Origin: Eunapius fragilis | Taxonomy: Eukaryota > Porifera > Demospongiae > Spongillida > Spongillidae | Direction: 5' to 3' | NCBI GenBank assembly: GCA_963681505.1 | Contig: OY811979.1 | Span: 5,825,910-5,889,909 of the forward strand | DNA: 64,000 nt | Shown: one piece after another, positions 20,000 to 30,104 of the stretch | How positions within the stretch are numbered: the stretch's first letter is position 1 | How the letters are laid out: each line of letters starts with the position of its first letter | Position numbers and translations under genes: made by a program | Notes under the pieces: model-generated | Database searches by the model: none | Told to the model about the DNA's origin: nothing | The model's input: only the letters and a program-made list of their open reading frames with translations

Positions 20000-22900
20000 A
20001 GGCTCAAACTGATCAGTTGACTGTTCCTTCTCTTTCGGTAACTTGCGGGGTAAGTTACAGCGTAAAGGGAGTCATTGGGGTGGTAGCTATTGCATTCGTT
20101 GTTGATACGGGAGCAGCTGTATCTCTTATCCGCAAGGATGTCTGGACACAACTTGTAAACAGGGACAGTACACTTGTTCTTGAACAGTGGTCTGGAAAAA
20201 AGCTTGTAGGGGTCAATGGGGCTTCATTGTCTATATGTGGGTGTGGAAACATACAGGTTTTGTTCAAGGGTACTCCATTTATGGTCACTTGCATTGTAAC
20301 TGATGACATCACTATAGAGGCAATCCTTGGGTTGGATTTTTTGGAAGCTAATAGTTGTGTGATTGATTGTGGTCAGAAGGTACTCACATTCCCCTCCCAA
20401 AAGCTTTCAATTCCATTCTTAAGCAAAACCACCACAGAACAAGGAGTTGCAACTGTTGGACTGGTCCTAAAAGAGAAAACAGTTGTTCCAGCAGGAAGTG
20501 AAATGGAAGTTATGGTAAAAATTGCTGGTCCAGTCACTAATGGTACGTGGTTTGTAGGACACAAGTCAGCCACTTGTAAGGGTGTGATGGTGGCTAATGC
20601 AGTAGTGTCTCCAAGCAGTAATGTAGTACCAGTACGTATACTGAACCCACGTGATGAAATGGTGGTGCTGAAGAAAGGAACACAGATTGCAAGCATGGAG
20701 CTCCTGGAGCAAGATCCAGTTATCAACATATCTACAGTGATGAAGAATGCTGAAGTCTCACCGGAATGCCAGAGCATTTTATGGGATTTGGTGTCTAAGG
20801 TTGGGAATCACATTAGTGAGAGTGAAAGAGAACAACTCTATTCTCTTCTTGTGGAGTTTGCCGATGTCTTTTCTTTCAGCAGCAAGGACTTGGGCCGCAC
20901 TAAAGAGCTGAAGCATCATATTTTCACCAGTGATGCTCAACCAGTGCACCTATCTCCACGTCGTATTCCTCAGGCACGCAGGGAGGAGCTCCGAGGCTTG
21001 CTGAGGGACATGCTGGAGAGTGATGTAATCCAACAGTCTGACAGCCCTTGGTCCTCACCTATAGTGTTAGCAAAGAAGCATGATGGGACAACACGATTTT
21101 GCGTAGACTACAGGAAGGTAAACGAAGTAACAAGAAAAGATGCCTACCCACTACCTCGAGTGGACGACACTTTGGACACACTGGTTGGTTCTAAATTCTT
21201 CACCACACTCGACCTTGCCAGTGGGTACTGGCAAGTGGAAGTGGCTCCCGAGGATCAACCTAAGACAGCCTTCACAACACCGGAAGGACTTTACCAATTC
21301 AAGGTAATGCCATTTGGCTTATGTAACGCTCCAGCGACATTTCAGCGTTTAATGGATAGAGTCTTGAGTGGGTTAAAATGGTCGAGCTGTTTAGTGTATT
21401 TTGACGATATAATTGTAGTAGGTACTACATTTCAGGAGCATTTGCATCACCTCACTAGTGTCTTCACTCGTCTGAGGGGGGCGGGTCTCAAGCTAAAACC
21501 AAAAAAGTGTACACTCTGCAGGCAGCAAGTAACATTTCTAGGCCATATAGTATCCACAGATGGTGTTGCAACAGATCCAAGCAAAACTGAGGCTGTGTCG
21601 AAGTGGTCCATTCCCCAGAACAGAAAAGAAGTTCAACAATTTTTGGGGCTAGCCAATTACTATAGGCGTTTTGTAAAAGACTTTGCCTTGATCTCAAAAC
21701 CACTACAGCGGTTGACAGAGAAAAACGCACCTTTCGAATGGACCATTGGATGCCAAAACGCTTTTGATGAATTGCGTAAACGTTTGGTTTCTTCCCCAGT
21801 CCTTGCATACCCAGATTATGAGCGACGTTTCATACTCGACACGGATGCAAGTGATGTTGGAATTGGTGCTGTGCTTTCACAGGTTAGTGATTGTGGTTCT
21901 GAGCGTGTTATTGCCTATGCGAGCAGATCGCTTACTAGGCCAGAGCAAAGGTATTGTGTAACACGTAAAGAATTATTAGCAGTTGTGGAATTTGTACATC
22001 ATTTTAGACAGTATCTCCTTGGGCGAGAATTCACCCTTCGAACTGACCATGGATCTCTGGTCTGGATCCGGAATTTTAAAGAACCGGAAGGTCAACTGGC
22101 TCGCTGGCTAGAGAGACTCCAGGAGTATAACTTCACCGTTGTGCACCGCCAAGGCTTGCGCCATTGCAACGCTGACGCCCTTTCCCGTGTCCCATGCAGG
22201 CAGTGCGGTAGGGACAAAGATATAGAATCGGAGAACACCGTCATGGTAGGAGTGGTTTCCAATCCGTTCCAGAAATATACTCCAGCTGAGATGAGGCAGA
22301 TGCAACTGGACGACTCAACCATCCAACCTGTTCACTGTGCTGTATCTTGTGGTCAACCAACGAGCCCTGATATTGTTAAATCGTGGAGTCGAGGAAGTCG
22401 TCTCCTGATGCAACACTGGGACGCCCTCTGCATTTATGATGGTATCCTGTGGAAGAAATGCGTGGATGGAAGTAGAAGATTCCAGCAGCTCGTTTTACCC
22501 GCGAAGTTACAAGTGGATGCTCTTCGCGATCTCCATCAAGGGGCTGTAGGCGGTCACATTGGAGAGGAGAAGATGAAACACAGACTGAAAGAGCGGTTTT
22601 ACTGGCCAGGATGTACAGAAGCAGTTGGGGAGTGGTGTAGGAACTGCAGAAGCTGCACCACGAGGAAGACGGTTGCCCCAAAGAGAAGGGCTCCTCTGCA
22701 AACCATTAAGGCTGGGTACCCGATGCAAATCGTGAGTGTAGATTTAATGGGCCCCCTTCCCGAGACTGAGGATGGCTGTAAGTATGTCATGGTAGCTATG
22801 GACTGTTTTACCCGGTGGGTAGAAGTGTATGCTATACGGAACCAGGAGGCCACAACTGTTGCTAAAAAACTTGTTGATGAAATGTTCTGCCGTTTTTCTC

Positions 22901-23712
22901 CTCCAGAACAGCTCCACAGCGACCAGGGACGACAGTTTGAGTCAGATTTGGTGAAGGAGATATGCGAACTGTTGCAGATCAGAAAAACGCGCACCACGCC
23001 ATACCACCCACAGTGCAATGGAATGGTGGAGCGGTTCAATCGGACTCTATTGGACATGCTTTCCACCGCAGTCAGCAACAATCAAGCTGATTGGCAGCAG
23101 CACATACGTAAACTTTGTCTGGCTTACAACTCTAGCGTCCATTCCTCCACAGGATTTACTCCGTTCTTCTTGATGTTCGGGCGCCAGGCGAAGCTACCGA
23201 TCGACCTGATGTACGGCACTAATCAGATGGAGCCGAACACTACCTCCGAGTATGCACGCTGCTTGAAAGACGCCTTGCAAGAAGCATACGCACTGGTGAG
23301 GGAGCGCTGTCAGGCCGAACATAAAAGGCAGAAAGAGCTGTATGACCAAAAAGTGCATGGGAAGCCATTTAGCCCGGGCGAGTTGGTGTGGTTACACTCC
23401 ACAGCTGTTCCTCGTGGTCGATCCAGAAAGCTACACCATCCTTGGAAAGGACCCTTTAAGGTCATGGAACGACTGGGCGAGACCACGTACAAAATCAAAA
23501 ACCTTCAAGGTCGGAGGAAAACAACATTTGTTCATTTTGACAGGCTCAAGCCGTGTGTAATATCCGATGACAAGCCAGAGAACACAGGGTCCAGAGAACA
23601 AGAACCAGTTGGTACAAATCTGGATATCTGGTTGACAGCGATGACGATGATCCAGTACAGCAAGAAGAGGCAGCAGTCCCAGAAATTGCAAACCCACCTG
23701 TACCACCCTTAA
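19876..23712 (+). CDS. pol: Pol polyprotein of Gypsy-1 (protease, RT, RNase H, integrase)
   Basis: The open frame has 1278 codons; the true N-terminus comes from a frameshift inside gag. An aspartic protease lies around residue 77 (VVDTGAAVSL). The reverse transcriptase has YFDDIIVVG with its DD pair at about 21403. RNase H starts near TDASDVGIGAVL (21841), with TDHGSLVW later. The integrase has an HHCC zinc finger (HQGAVGGHIG...CRNCRSC), catalytic DLMGP (about 22740), HSDQGRQFES (about 22917) and MVERFN (about 23023), and a C-terminal GELVWL...KGPFKV domain. No internal stop is present. All active-site motifs I can check are intact, so this copy may be active. Confidence 0.95.
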   Translation: MDLWQEWPYCKSLSESRNRAASGKLQSLSGKSPPREGRRHVEAQTDQLTVPSLSVTCGVSYSVKGVIGVVAIAFVVDTGAAVSLIRKDVWTQLVNRDSTLVLEQWSGKKLVGVNGASLSICGCGNIQVLFKGTPFMVTCIVTDDITIEAILGLDFLEANSCVIDCGQKVLTFPSQKLSIPFLSKTTTEQGVATVGLVLKEKTVVPAGSEMEVMVKIAGPVTNGTWFVGHKSATCKGVMVANAVVSPSSNVVPVRILNPRDEMVVLKKGTQIASMELLEQDPVINISTVMKNAEVSPECQSILWDLVSKVGNHISESEREQLYSLLVEFADVFSFSSKDLGRTKELKHHIFTSDAQPVHLSPRRIPQARREELRGLLRDMLESDVIQQSDSPWSSPIVLAKKHDGTTRFCVDYRKVNEVTRKDAYPLPRVDDTLDTLVGSKFFTTLDLASGYWQVEVAPEDQPKTAFTTPEGLYQFKVMPFGLCNAPATFQRLMDRVLSGLKWSSCLVYFDDIIVVGTTFQEHLHHLTSVFTRLRGAGLKLKPKKCTLCRQQVTFLGHIVSTDGVATDPSKTEAVSKWSIPQNRKEVQQFLGLANYYRRFVKDFALISKPLQRLTEKNAPFEWTIGCQNAFDELRKRLVSSPVLAYPDYERRFILDTDASDVGIGAVLSQVSDCGSERVIAYASRSLTRPEQRYCVTRKELLAVVEFVHHFRQYLLGREFTLRTDHGSLVWIRNFKEPEGQLARWLERLQEYNFTVVHRQGLRHCNADALSRVPCRQCGRDKDIESENTVMVGVVSNPFQKYTPAEMRQMQLDDSTIQPVHCAVSCGQPTSPDIVKSWSRGSRLLMQHWDALCIYDGILWKKCVDGSRRFQQLVLPAKLQVDALRDLHQGAVGGHIGEEKMKHRLKERFYWPGCTEAVGEWCRNCRSCTTRKTVAPKRRAPLQTIKAGYPMQIVSVDLMGPLPETEDGCKYVMVAMDCFTRWVEVYAIRNQEATTVAKKLVDEMFCRFSPPEQLHSDQGRQFESDLVKEICELLQIRKTRTTPYHPQCNGMVERFNRTLLDMLSTAVSNNQADWQQHIRKLCLAYNSSVHSSTGFTPFFLMFGRQAKLPIDLMYGTNQMEPNTTSEYARCLKDALQEAYALVRERCQAEHKRQKELYDQKVHGKPFSPGELVWLHSTAVPRGRSRKLHHPWKGPFKVMERLGETTYKIKNLQGRRKTTFVHFDRLKPCVISDDKPENTGSREQEPVGTNLDIWLTAMTMIQYSKKRQQSQKLQTHLYHP

Positions 23713-23797
23713 ATGAACAACGCCGATACCCCGTGCGAGATAGACAACGCACACAGCGCTATGGAATATATGTGGAACACTAAAAAGAAGGGAGCAG

Positions 23798-23968
23798 TGT
23801 AATGCAGGATTTATTAGTCTGCGCTTGCGCAGTACATTGTATTGATGGAACATTGTGTAATAGATTGTCACACGCACACCCGTGATCACACATATATATA
23901 TATACCTTATTGTTGTATGTTTGTCAGTCTGTACCTCGTGTATACCTGCTATCAATCTTGGCCGCTTA

Positions 23969-23970
<2 letters not shown>
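23798..23970 (+). repeat. 3' LTR of Gypsy-1
   Basis: It is 173 bp long, identical by eye to 18913-19085, and preceded by a polypurine tract. Confidence 0.93.

Positions 23971-24055
<85 letters not shown>
23971..24055 (+). repeat. (CAAG)n microsatellite, right part
   Basis: About 21 copies of CAAG directly after the 3' LTR; continuation of the array at 18848-18912. Confidence 0.9.
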
Positions 24056-24059
24056 GTCA

Positions 24060-26020
24060 TATAGGGAACTATTAGTTGTGCAGCGTATGCGTGATTCGGG
24101 GTATTTAATAGTGAGATGTCGTGTGATAATCAGATGATATACTCATTTTGTCAGACTTAACAATAGGCCTACGTGGGTATATCACATTGGCGACGAGGGT
24201 GGGATGGCTGCAATAGCCGTAGAGGCCAAATTTTGGAGTTCCAGTCGGAACTGGAGTCTATCACAGTGTATTTGGAAATAGTTGCGCAGTATTTCCGCAC
24301 GAACCAGATTCCAACAGAGAGACGAGTGGCGGTACTACTCAGCGTGATTGGCAGCCGGACGTATTCCTTGCTGAGGAGTTTGCTACATCCGGTAGTACCC
24401 GGAGATAAGACGTAGGAACAGCTGGTGACAGCCCTTCAAGAACGCTTCGAACCGAAGCGCCTGGTCGTGGTCGAACGTTTCCATTTCAACCGGCATAACC
24501 AAGATAACGGGAAGTCGGTTTTGGAGTATGTAGCAGAGCTTAAATGATTAGCGGGTACGTGTGCGTTTACAACTCTGTTGAGTTCTTGGGGCATAGAATA
24601 GATGCAAAAGGTTTGCACTCGCTCGAAAGCAAAATAGAAGCTATGGTGAAAGTTCCACAACCTAAGAACGTGGCAGAATTAAAGTCATTTTTAGGAATGG
24701 TGAACTATTTCTGCCAAACCTATCGACAACTATTTCCCCGTTATACACACTGCTGAAGAAGAATAGTAGATGGCAGTGGTCTAAAGAATGTAGCCAAGCC
24801 TTTTTAGCAGCCAAAGGCATGTTGACATCTTCTAAGGTTCTAGCGCATTATAATCCAAAGTTGTCTTTGAGACTGGCTACAGATGCATCGAGTTACGGTG
24901 TAGGGGCGGTGTTGACACAAGTGAGTGAAGAGGGAACGGAAAGGCCAGTAGCGTTGCGTCACGGACGTTGTCGGAGGCAGAACGAAACTATGCACAGATA
25001 GAAAAGGAGACTTTATAGCTATCATCTTCGGTGTAAAAAGATTTCACGTGTATTTGTATGGACGAAAATTTCTGCTGTTAACGGACCACAAACCGTTAAC
25101 CACCATTTTCGGTGGATTATCTATGGTGGCTGCGTCTAGATTACAAAGATGGACACTAGTACTGTCAGCTTATCAGTATGACGTGAAGTTTAGAGCAACG
25201 GAAGAACACGGAAACATGGATGGGTTGTCCAGACGAAGAAGAAACAGAAGCTAGCATATTCAACATGGTGCAAATAGAAACGCTCCCGGTAACTGCAGGA
25301 CAGTTGAAAATGAAAGCCGACAAGACAGAGATTTGAGCAAGGTGATGAGTTACCTTCAAAAAGGCTGGCCAGAAGTGGTCATAGCAGAGTTACAAGCATA
25401 TGAATTAAAGAAGATGGAACTAACCATGGAAAATCACCTTAATTGCTGTGGGGGATGCGAGTCGTAATGCCTCGTAAGTTACAGGATAAGGTCCTATCGG
25501 AATTACATCACAACCATCCGGGTATGTCCAGAATGAAAGCCCGGGCGAGAAGTCATGTGTGGTGGTCTAACATAGACCGGGACATTGAAGCATGTGTTAG
25601 GTCATGCGAATGTTGTCAGGCCATAAAGCAATCCATACCCCTGGCTCCAATGCAACCTTGGACGTGGCCAGAGAGACCATGGCAAAGAGTTCATGTGGAC
25701 TTTGCGGGACCGGTTAGTGGGAAAATGTTGATGGACGTGCACTTTAAATGGCCACTGAGAAGTGTACGAGATGACAAGTACAACAGCGCAAAAGACGACT
25801 GAGATTCTTCGTCACAAGTTTGCGTCTTATGGACTGCCAGAACAGTTGTTGTCTGATAATGGCCCTCAGTTTGTTGCAAATGAGTTTGAAGAGTTCATGT
25901 TTTAAATAATGGAATAAAGCATATTCGAAGTGCTCCCTATCAATTCACCCAGCGACAAATGGACTAGTGGAACGTTTCGTGCAGTCATTCAAAAGAGCGA
26001 TGGAAGCAATGAAGAACAGC
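24060..26020 (+). mobile_element. Decayed, internally deleted Ty3/Gypsy element (Gypsy-2)
   Basis: The LTR tail ends ...ATATCACA, then T and a TGGCGACGAGGG primer-binding site (24188), the same site as in Gypsy-3. Pieces follow in order. A gag fragment (YLEIVAQYFRTNQIPTERR, 24250-24415) comes first. Then, after a large deletion, come the end of RT (FLGHRIDAKGLHSLESKI), RNase H (LATDASSYGVGAVL, LLTDHKPLTTIFGG), the integrase finger (HHNHPGMSRMKAR...CECCQ), HVDFAGPV, SDNGPQFVANEFEEF and LVERFVQSFKRAM. Frames change repeatedly. No 3' LTR was recognised. Confidence 0.8.
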
Positions 26021-27308
26021 GGGTAGGTACTTGGATAAATCACGTAACTACCGTAAAAAATTGTATCCCAAAAATTGTGCCGTAATTTTTGACTGACGGA
26101 GAGGATTGATTTGAGGCGATCGTTTGTTTGCGCTGGTTTCGAGTTTTGTTGTGCTTGCTATATTTTATAAAGGTAACCCATGGCTTCTTTTAGCATTTGC
26201 AATTCGTTGTATACGGTGAAATGATTCGCAGTAGTAAGTTGTGGGCGTGCAAAAAAGGGTATGGCTTGATGCTTATAGAATTTTGTAGCGCATTGAATGG
26301 GTTGCATGAAATACATATGAAGGCATTAAGGACACCTAGATTCATTACTCATTTAAATATGAGGGCAATCAGACTATGCGCAGGGTGTTGTCTCGAAGCC
26401 TCCACGAACGGCTTCATATGGTTTAAAGTACCCGATTATCGTGAAAGCTAATAGCTTTTATGACAGTGGGACATCATACTTATTTGCCCTAATGTTACTA
26501 AGATATGTTTCTGACCTTATTTTACGTAGGTAGAGAGTATTAACGAAGTGTTCTATATAAAACGCACCTTTTCGTTGTCGTGGGTTCTTTAGCTAGATAA
26601 TTTTCAGACTCTGCTGCTTATGTAGTATCAGCGCCTCGAATATCACGAGATTCTGAATTAGCGCAGTGCTCTTATCAATCAAACCAATTTAATCAAAATT
26701 TGTCATGCAACATGCAATGTTAATTTATTATTCATGTTTTATGATTATTATTACAACAAATAATAAATTGTGTCCAGCCGCAACCAGCAGTGAAGACACG
26801 AAAAGAGGTGAAGACACGAAACTTCAAACAGTTATCAGTCCGTAGCATATGTACGTGTAGGCTGGCCACCTCACGTTACATGCTGTGTCTGTCTGAAGTG
26901 GTGATATTCCCCTGTGGTGGGCATGTATTGGAACGACTCTCTACTTTGAAGTGGCTTGGTGACGAGGAGAAAGTGGTGCGCTCGGAAGGGAAGACGAAAG
27001 GCGACATTTTGGCGCTGAATAGCTCCGTGGAAGAGCAATTACCCGCGAAATCTGTGGTCAAGGGCTGCAAGGATCCTTTTTCAAAAAACCATGTGGGTCT
27101 GCGACCGCTAGACTGGGCGCTTCAAAGTTGGGGGGATTGTTCCGGGTGGGGGATATAGATGTGTAGTGTTTTGAAAAAATGTACACAAAAAAAAAATATT
27201 TATAATACAGACATGTTATATAAACTATACTAATACTAAGTACTAGCACAACTAGCACAATTTATGTAAACTGTTCTGTCTCCCACCCCAAAATATTAAA
27301 CACTTTTG
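26021..27308. other. Non-coding interval with one unassigned ORF
   Basis: The plus-strand frame 26790-27158 encodes 122 residues without a motif I recognise. A gag-like relation of the GGHVLERLSTLKWLGDEEK part is possible but unsupported. The rest is AT-rich and holds no feature that I can name. Confidence 0.3.
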
Positions 27309-27313
27309 CATGT
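27309..27313 (+). repeat. Target-site duplication of Gypsy-3, left
   Basis: CATGT immediately precedes the 5' LTR and recurs at 31888-31892 immediately after the 3' LTR. A 5-bp duplication is typical for Ty3/Gypsy integrases. Confidence 0.85.
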
Positions 27314-27427
27314 TGTTAGGATATGAACTAATAGTTAGTAATAGTTAGTTAACTGCGTGACTCTATATGATGCGCATGTATCTGTAGCGTGTTCATATCA
27401 GTGTGCAAATTGAGCTATTTCCCTACA
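27314..27427 (+). repeat. 5' LTR of Gypsy-3
   Basis: It is 114 bp long, TG...CA, and identical by eye to 31774-31887. It is unusually short for an LTR. Confidence 0.92.
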
Positions 27428-27446
27428 TATTTGGCGACGAGGGACA

Positions 27447-30101
27447 ATGGACGAAAACTCTATTCGTGATGCGGTGCAGCGGTTCCGGTTCGACCGTTTT
27501 AAGGCCGAGGAAGAAGAATGGGTGTATTACGTGCAGCGGTTTGAGACTGAACTGGCGCTACATCGATTACTGGTTGGGGATAACACAGCGGACACACGGA
27601 GGAACCTACTGCTCTCCAAGGTTGGACCAGAAGCTTTTAGGGTCTTAGTTGACCATTTTCGTCCAGAAGACGTCACGACGAAGACGTATGTACAATTAAA
27701 AGATGCGTTGAAAAAACATTTTCAAAAAAAGGTTTGTATCCTCGCGGAGAGGGTGAAGTTTACATTCAGGCACAGAAAAGAAGAGGAAACGGTAACACAA
27801 TTCCTCATTGCACTGCGAGCTATAGCAGGAAATTGTGAGTTCGGGGCATCCTTATCGGAACGGCTTCGTGATCAATTGGCGATAGGAATTAACAACGATG
27901 CGTGGCAGAAAGAACTATTTCGGCTTCACACGACAAACGACGCAACCCTTCAACAGGTGGAAGCTTCAGCTCTAATACTGGAACAGGCTTCTACACAGCA
28001 GGAAAGTATACGACAAATGGCGGCCCCCCAAGAGAAGGGATCGGAGGTGCATCGGCTGAGAGAGGCCAGGAAACAAATACCACAATTCCAGAGGAAGACT
28101 GAGCACCGAGAACTAGATGCTGGTAGAGACTGTGTAAGGTGTGGGTATAGCAGACACAAGAAGGTAGAAGAGTGCCCGGCAAAGGGGCAGACATGCAACG
28201 CCTGTGGTGGATTGAATCACTATGCCAGGGTCTGCCTCAAGTCAGGTAAAGTATCCATCAAGGGACAGAAAGGCAAGAAAAGATTAAATGCTATGAAACA
28301 AGCAAAAGAAACAGGAGGAACTGAAAGCAGTGATGATGATGACCTGGAGATATCTTGTGGAGAGGTAAACACTATTCATATTCGGGCAGTAAAGGGTTGT
28401 GCTGCACGTTTGGAAGCAGAGATAAATGGCGTAAGAGTCAAAATGCTGTATGATCCAGGTGCAGCTCGATCAGTTATCAGTGAAAAAACTTGGAGGAAAG
28501 TTGGAGCACCTCCCCTCAAACCAACTGACACATTGGTGGCATACACAAATGTCCCAGTGGAGACTCTAGGGGAAACAGAGGTGCGAGTTCGGGCATTTGG
28601 AAGGGTAAAACATCTGTTGGTTTCAGTTGTAAAGGAACAGGATAAACCTCTGTTTGGCTTAGACTGGTGTGTTAGTTTCAATTTGAATATGCCGAAAGGA
28701 GTTACCATCTGTAATGTCAAGCCTAAAATGAAGAAGGAATCAGGTAGTATGGAACATCAGGAATATACAGAACTAGCATCGTTACTTTTGGAGTTTGGCG
28801 AACTTTTCGCTGAGACACCTGGCACAATAGTTGGGCACAAGGCAGTTGTGCACCTAAAAGAAGGAGCTGTACCAAAGCTGTACTCAGCTCGTCCTATTCC
28901 GTTTCCTATGAAAAAGGCTGTGGAAGACGAACTTAATCGATTAGTAAAACAAGATATCTTGGAGATAGTCAACACAACAAAAAACCCAATTGAATGGGCC
29001 TCTCCCCTGGTATGTGTTCCCAAGAGTAGCGGTGGAGTTCGCCTCTGTGTGGATTTTAGAGTGACTATCAACCCGCACGTGTACGTAGACCCACACCCCC
29101 TCCCGAGGTTCGAGGACATCATAGCCAAACTAAGTGGCAGCAAAACATTCTCAATCGTTGACCTTACTGATGCATACCTCCAGATGGAAGTTGATCCTTC
29201 ATCTAGAAAGTTCATGGTTGTTGCAACACATAAGGGATATTTCCAGTATAAGAGATTGCCTTTTGGGGTAAACTTTGTGCCAGCTATCTTCCAGAAAACA
29301 ATGGAAAAATTTTTAGCAGGTATAGATAAAGTGGCAGTTTATATTGACGACATCATAGTTGGAGGGTCATCGAAAGAGGAACACATTCATATTCTCCGAG
29401 AGGTATTCATCAGGCTGAGAGATGCAAATGTGCGGGCAAAGAAATCAAAGTGCAGATTTGTACAAAAGGAGGTTGTGTATTTAGGATACAGAATAGATGA
29501 ACATGGAGTACACCCTACAGAGGAGCATTTGGAAGCCATACGAAGTATGCCCACCCCCACAAATGCTAAGGAGCTACGTTCATTTTTGGGGATGATAAAC
29601 TATTACTCTCGTTTCATAGCAAATCTACAACCAATTTGTGCCCCACTTCATTCCCTTACCAAGCATTCAGTAAACTGGACATGGTCCAAGGAGAGTGATA
29701 AAATTTTTCAACATTTGAAACTGATTTTGTCTGCTAGGGACACATTGGTGCACTACAGGGAGGAATTGCCCCTCATCCTCGAAACAGATGCAAGTGATCG
29801 AGGTGTTGGTGCAGTGCTTTTACATCAACTACCAGACAAATCAGAGAGACCTGTGGCATTTGCTTCACGAACCTTCCTGGATCGTGAAAAGAATTATTCA
29901 GTAATTGACAAGGAGGCATTGGCCATTATTTTCGGCGTTACAAAGTTCTACCAATATGTGTATGGCCGAAAATTCACCCTGCGTACAGATCACAAACCGT
30001 TGGAACACATCTTAGGGGCAAACCAGGAAATTCCGAAGATGGCTGCTAATAGACTTCAAAGGTGGGCCATAACACTTAGTGCATATCAATATGATTTGTA
30101 G
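27447..30101 (+). CDS. gag-pol: Gag-pol of Gypsy-3, part 1 (gag, protease, RT, RNase H)
   Basis: 884 codons from ATG 27447 to TAG 30099-30101. The gag region contains two zinc knuckles (CVRCGYSRHKKVEEC and CNACGGLNHYARVC, about 28131-28240). The protease motif is YDPGAARSVI (28449), with Pro where most retroelement proteases have Thr or Ser after the catalytic Asp. RT has YIDDIIVGG (29340), RNase H TDASDRGVGAVL (29783) and TDHKPLEHIL. The frame ends at SAYQYDL, just after RNase H. The next codons (YVKGKENLLADPLSRLP) continue in the same frame, so the stop replaces what is usually a Lys or similar residue. Confidence 0.93.
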   Translation: MDENSIRDAVQRFRFDRFKAEEEEWVYYVQRFETELALHRLLVGDNTADTRRNLLLSKVGPEAFRVLVDHFRPEDVTTKTYVQLKDALKKHFQKKVCILAERVKFTFRHRKEEETVTQFLIALRAIAGNCEFGASLSERLRDQLAIGINNDAWQKELFRLHTTNDATLQQVEASALILEQASTQQESIRQMAAPQEKGSEVHRLREARKQIPQFQRKTEHRELDAGRDCVRCGYSRHKKVEECPAKGQTCNACGGLNHYARVCLKSGKVSIKGQKGKKRLNAMKQAKETGGTESSDDDDLEISCGEVNTIHIRAVKGCAARLEAEINGVRVKMLYDPGAARSVISEKTWRKVGAPPLKPTDTLVAYTNVPVETLGETEVRVRAFGRVKHLLVSVVKEQDKPLFGLDWCVSFNLNMPKGVTICNVKPKMKKESGSMEHQEYTELASLLLEFGELFAETPGTIVGHKAVVHLKEGAVPKLYSARPIPFPMKKAVEDELNRLVKQDILEIVNTTKNPIEWASPLVCVPKSSGGVRLCVDFRVTINPHVYVDPHPLPRFEDIIAKLSGSKTFSIVDLTDAYLQMEVDPSSRKFMVVATHKGYFQYKRLPFGVNFVPAIFQKTMEKFLAGIDKVAVYIDDIIVGGSSKEEHIHILREVFIRLRDANVRAKKSKCRFVQKEVVYLGYRIDEHGVHPTEEHLEAIRSMPTPTNAKELRSFLGMINYYSRFIANLQPICAPLHSLTKHSVNWTWSKESDKIFQHLKLILSARDTLVHYREELPLILETDASDRGVGAVLLHQLPDKSERPVAFASRTFLDREKNYSVIDKEALAIIFGVTKFYQYVYGRKFTLRTDHKPLEHILGANQEIPKMAANRLQRWAITLSAYQYDL

Positions 30102-30104
30102 TAT

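Larger units (their letters stand above)
18913..23970 (+). mobile_element. Ty3/Gypsy LTR retrotransposon, apparently full-length (Gypsy-1)
   Basis: The 5058-bp element has 173-bp LTRs at 18913-19085 and 23798-23970 that read identically, starting TGTAATG and ending CTTACA. A primer-binding site follows the 5' LTR, then overlapping gag and pol frames, then a purine-rich tract (AAAAAGAAGGGAGCAG) before the 3' LTR. Domain order protease-RT-RNase H-integrase is that of Ty3/Gypsy. Identical LTRs and open frames indicate a very recent insertion. The target duplication cannot be seen because both flanks are AAGC repeats. Confidence 0.95.

Noticed and set aside
18848..24055. Regular AAGC/CAAG repeats as a CRISPR-like array
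   Set aside because: They are a simple tetranucleotide microsatellite without spacers, in animal DNA.
23431..24060. Minus-strand ORF of 209 residues over the Gypsy-1 3' end
   Set aside because: It is a shadow of the pol C-terminus, LTR and CAAG repeat in reverse.
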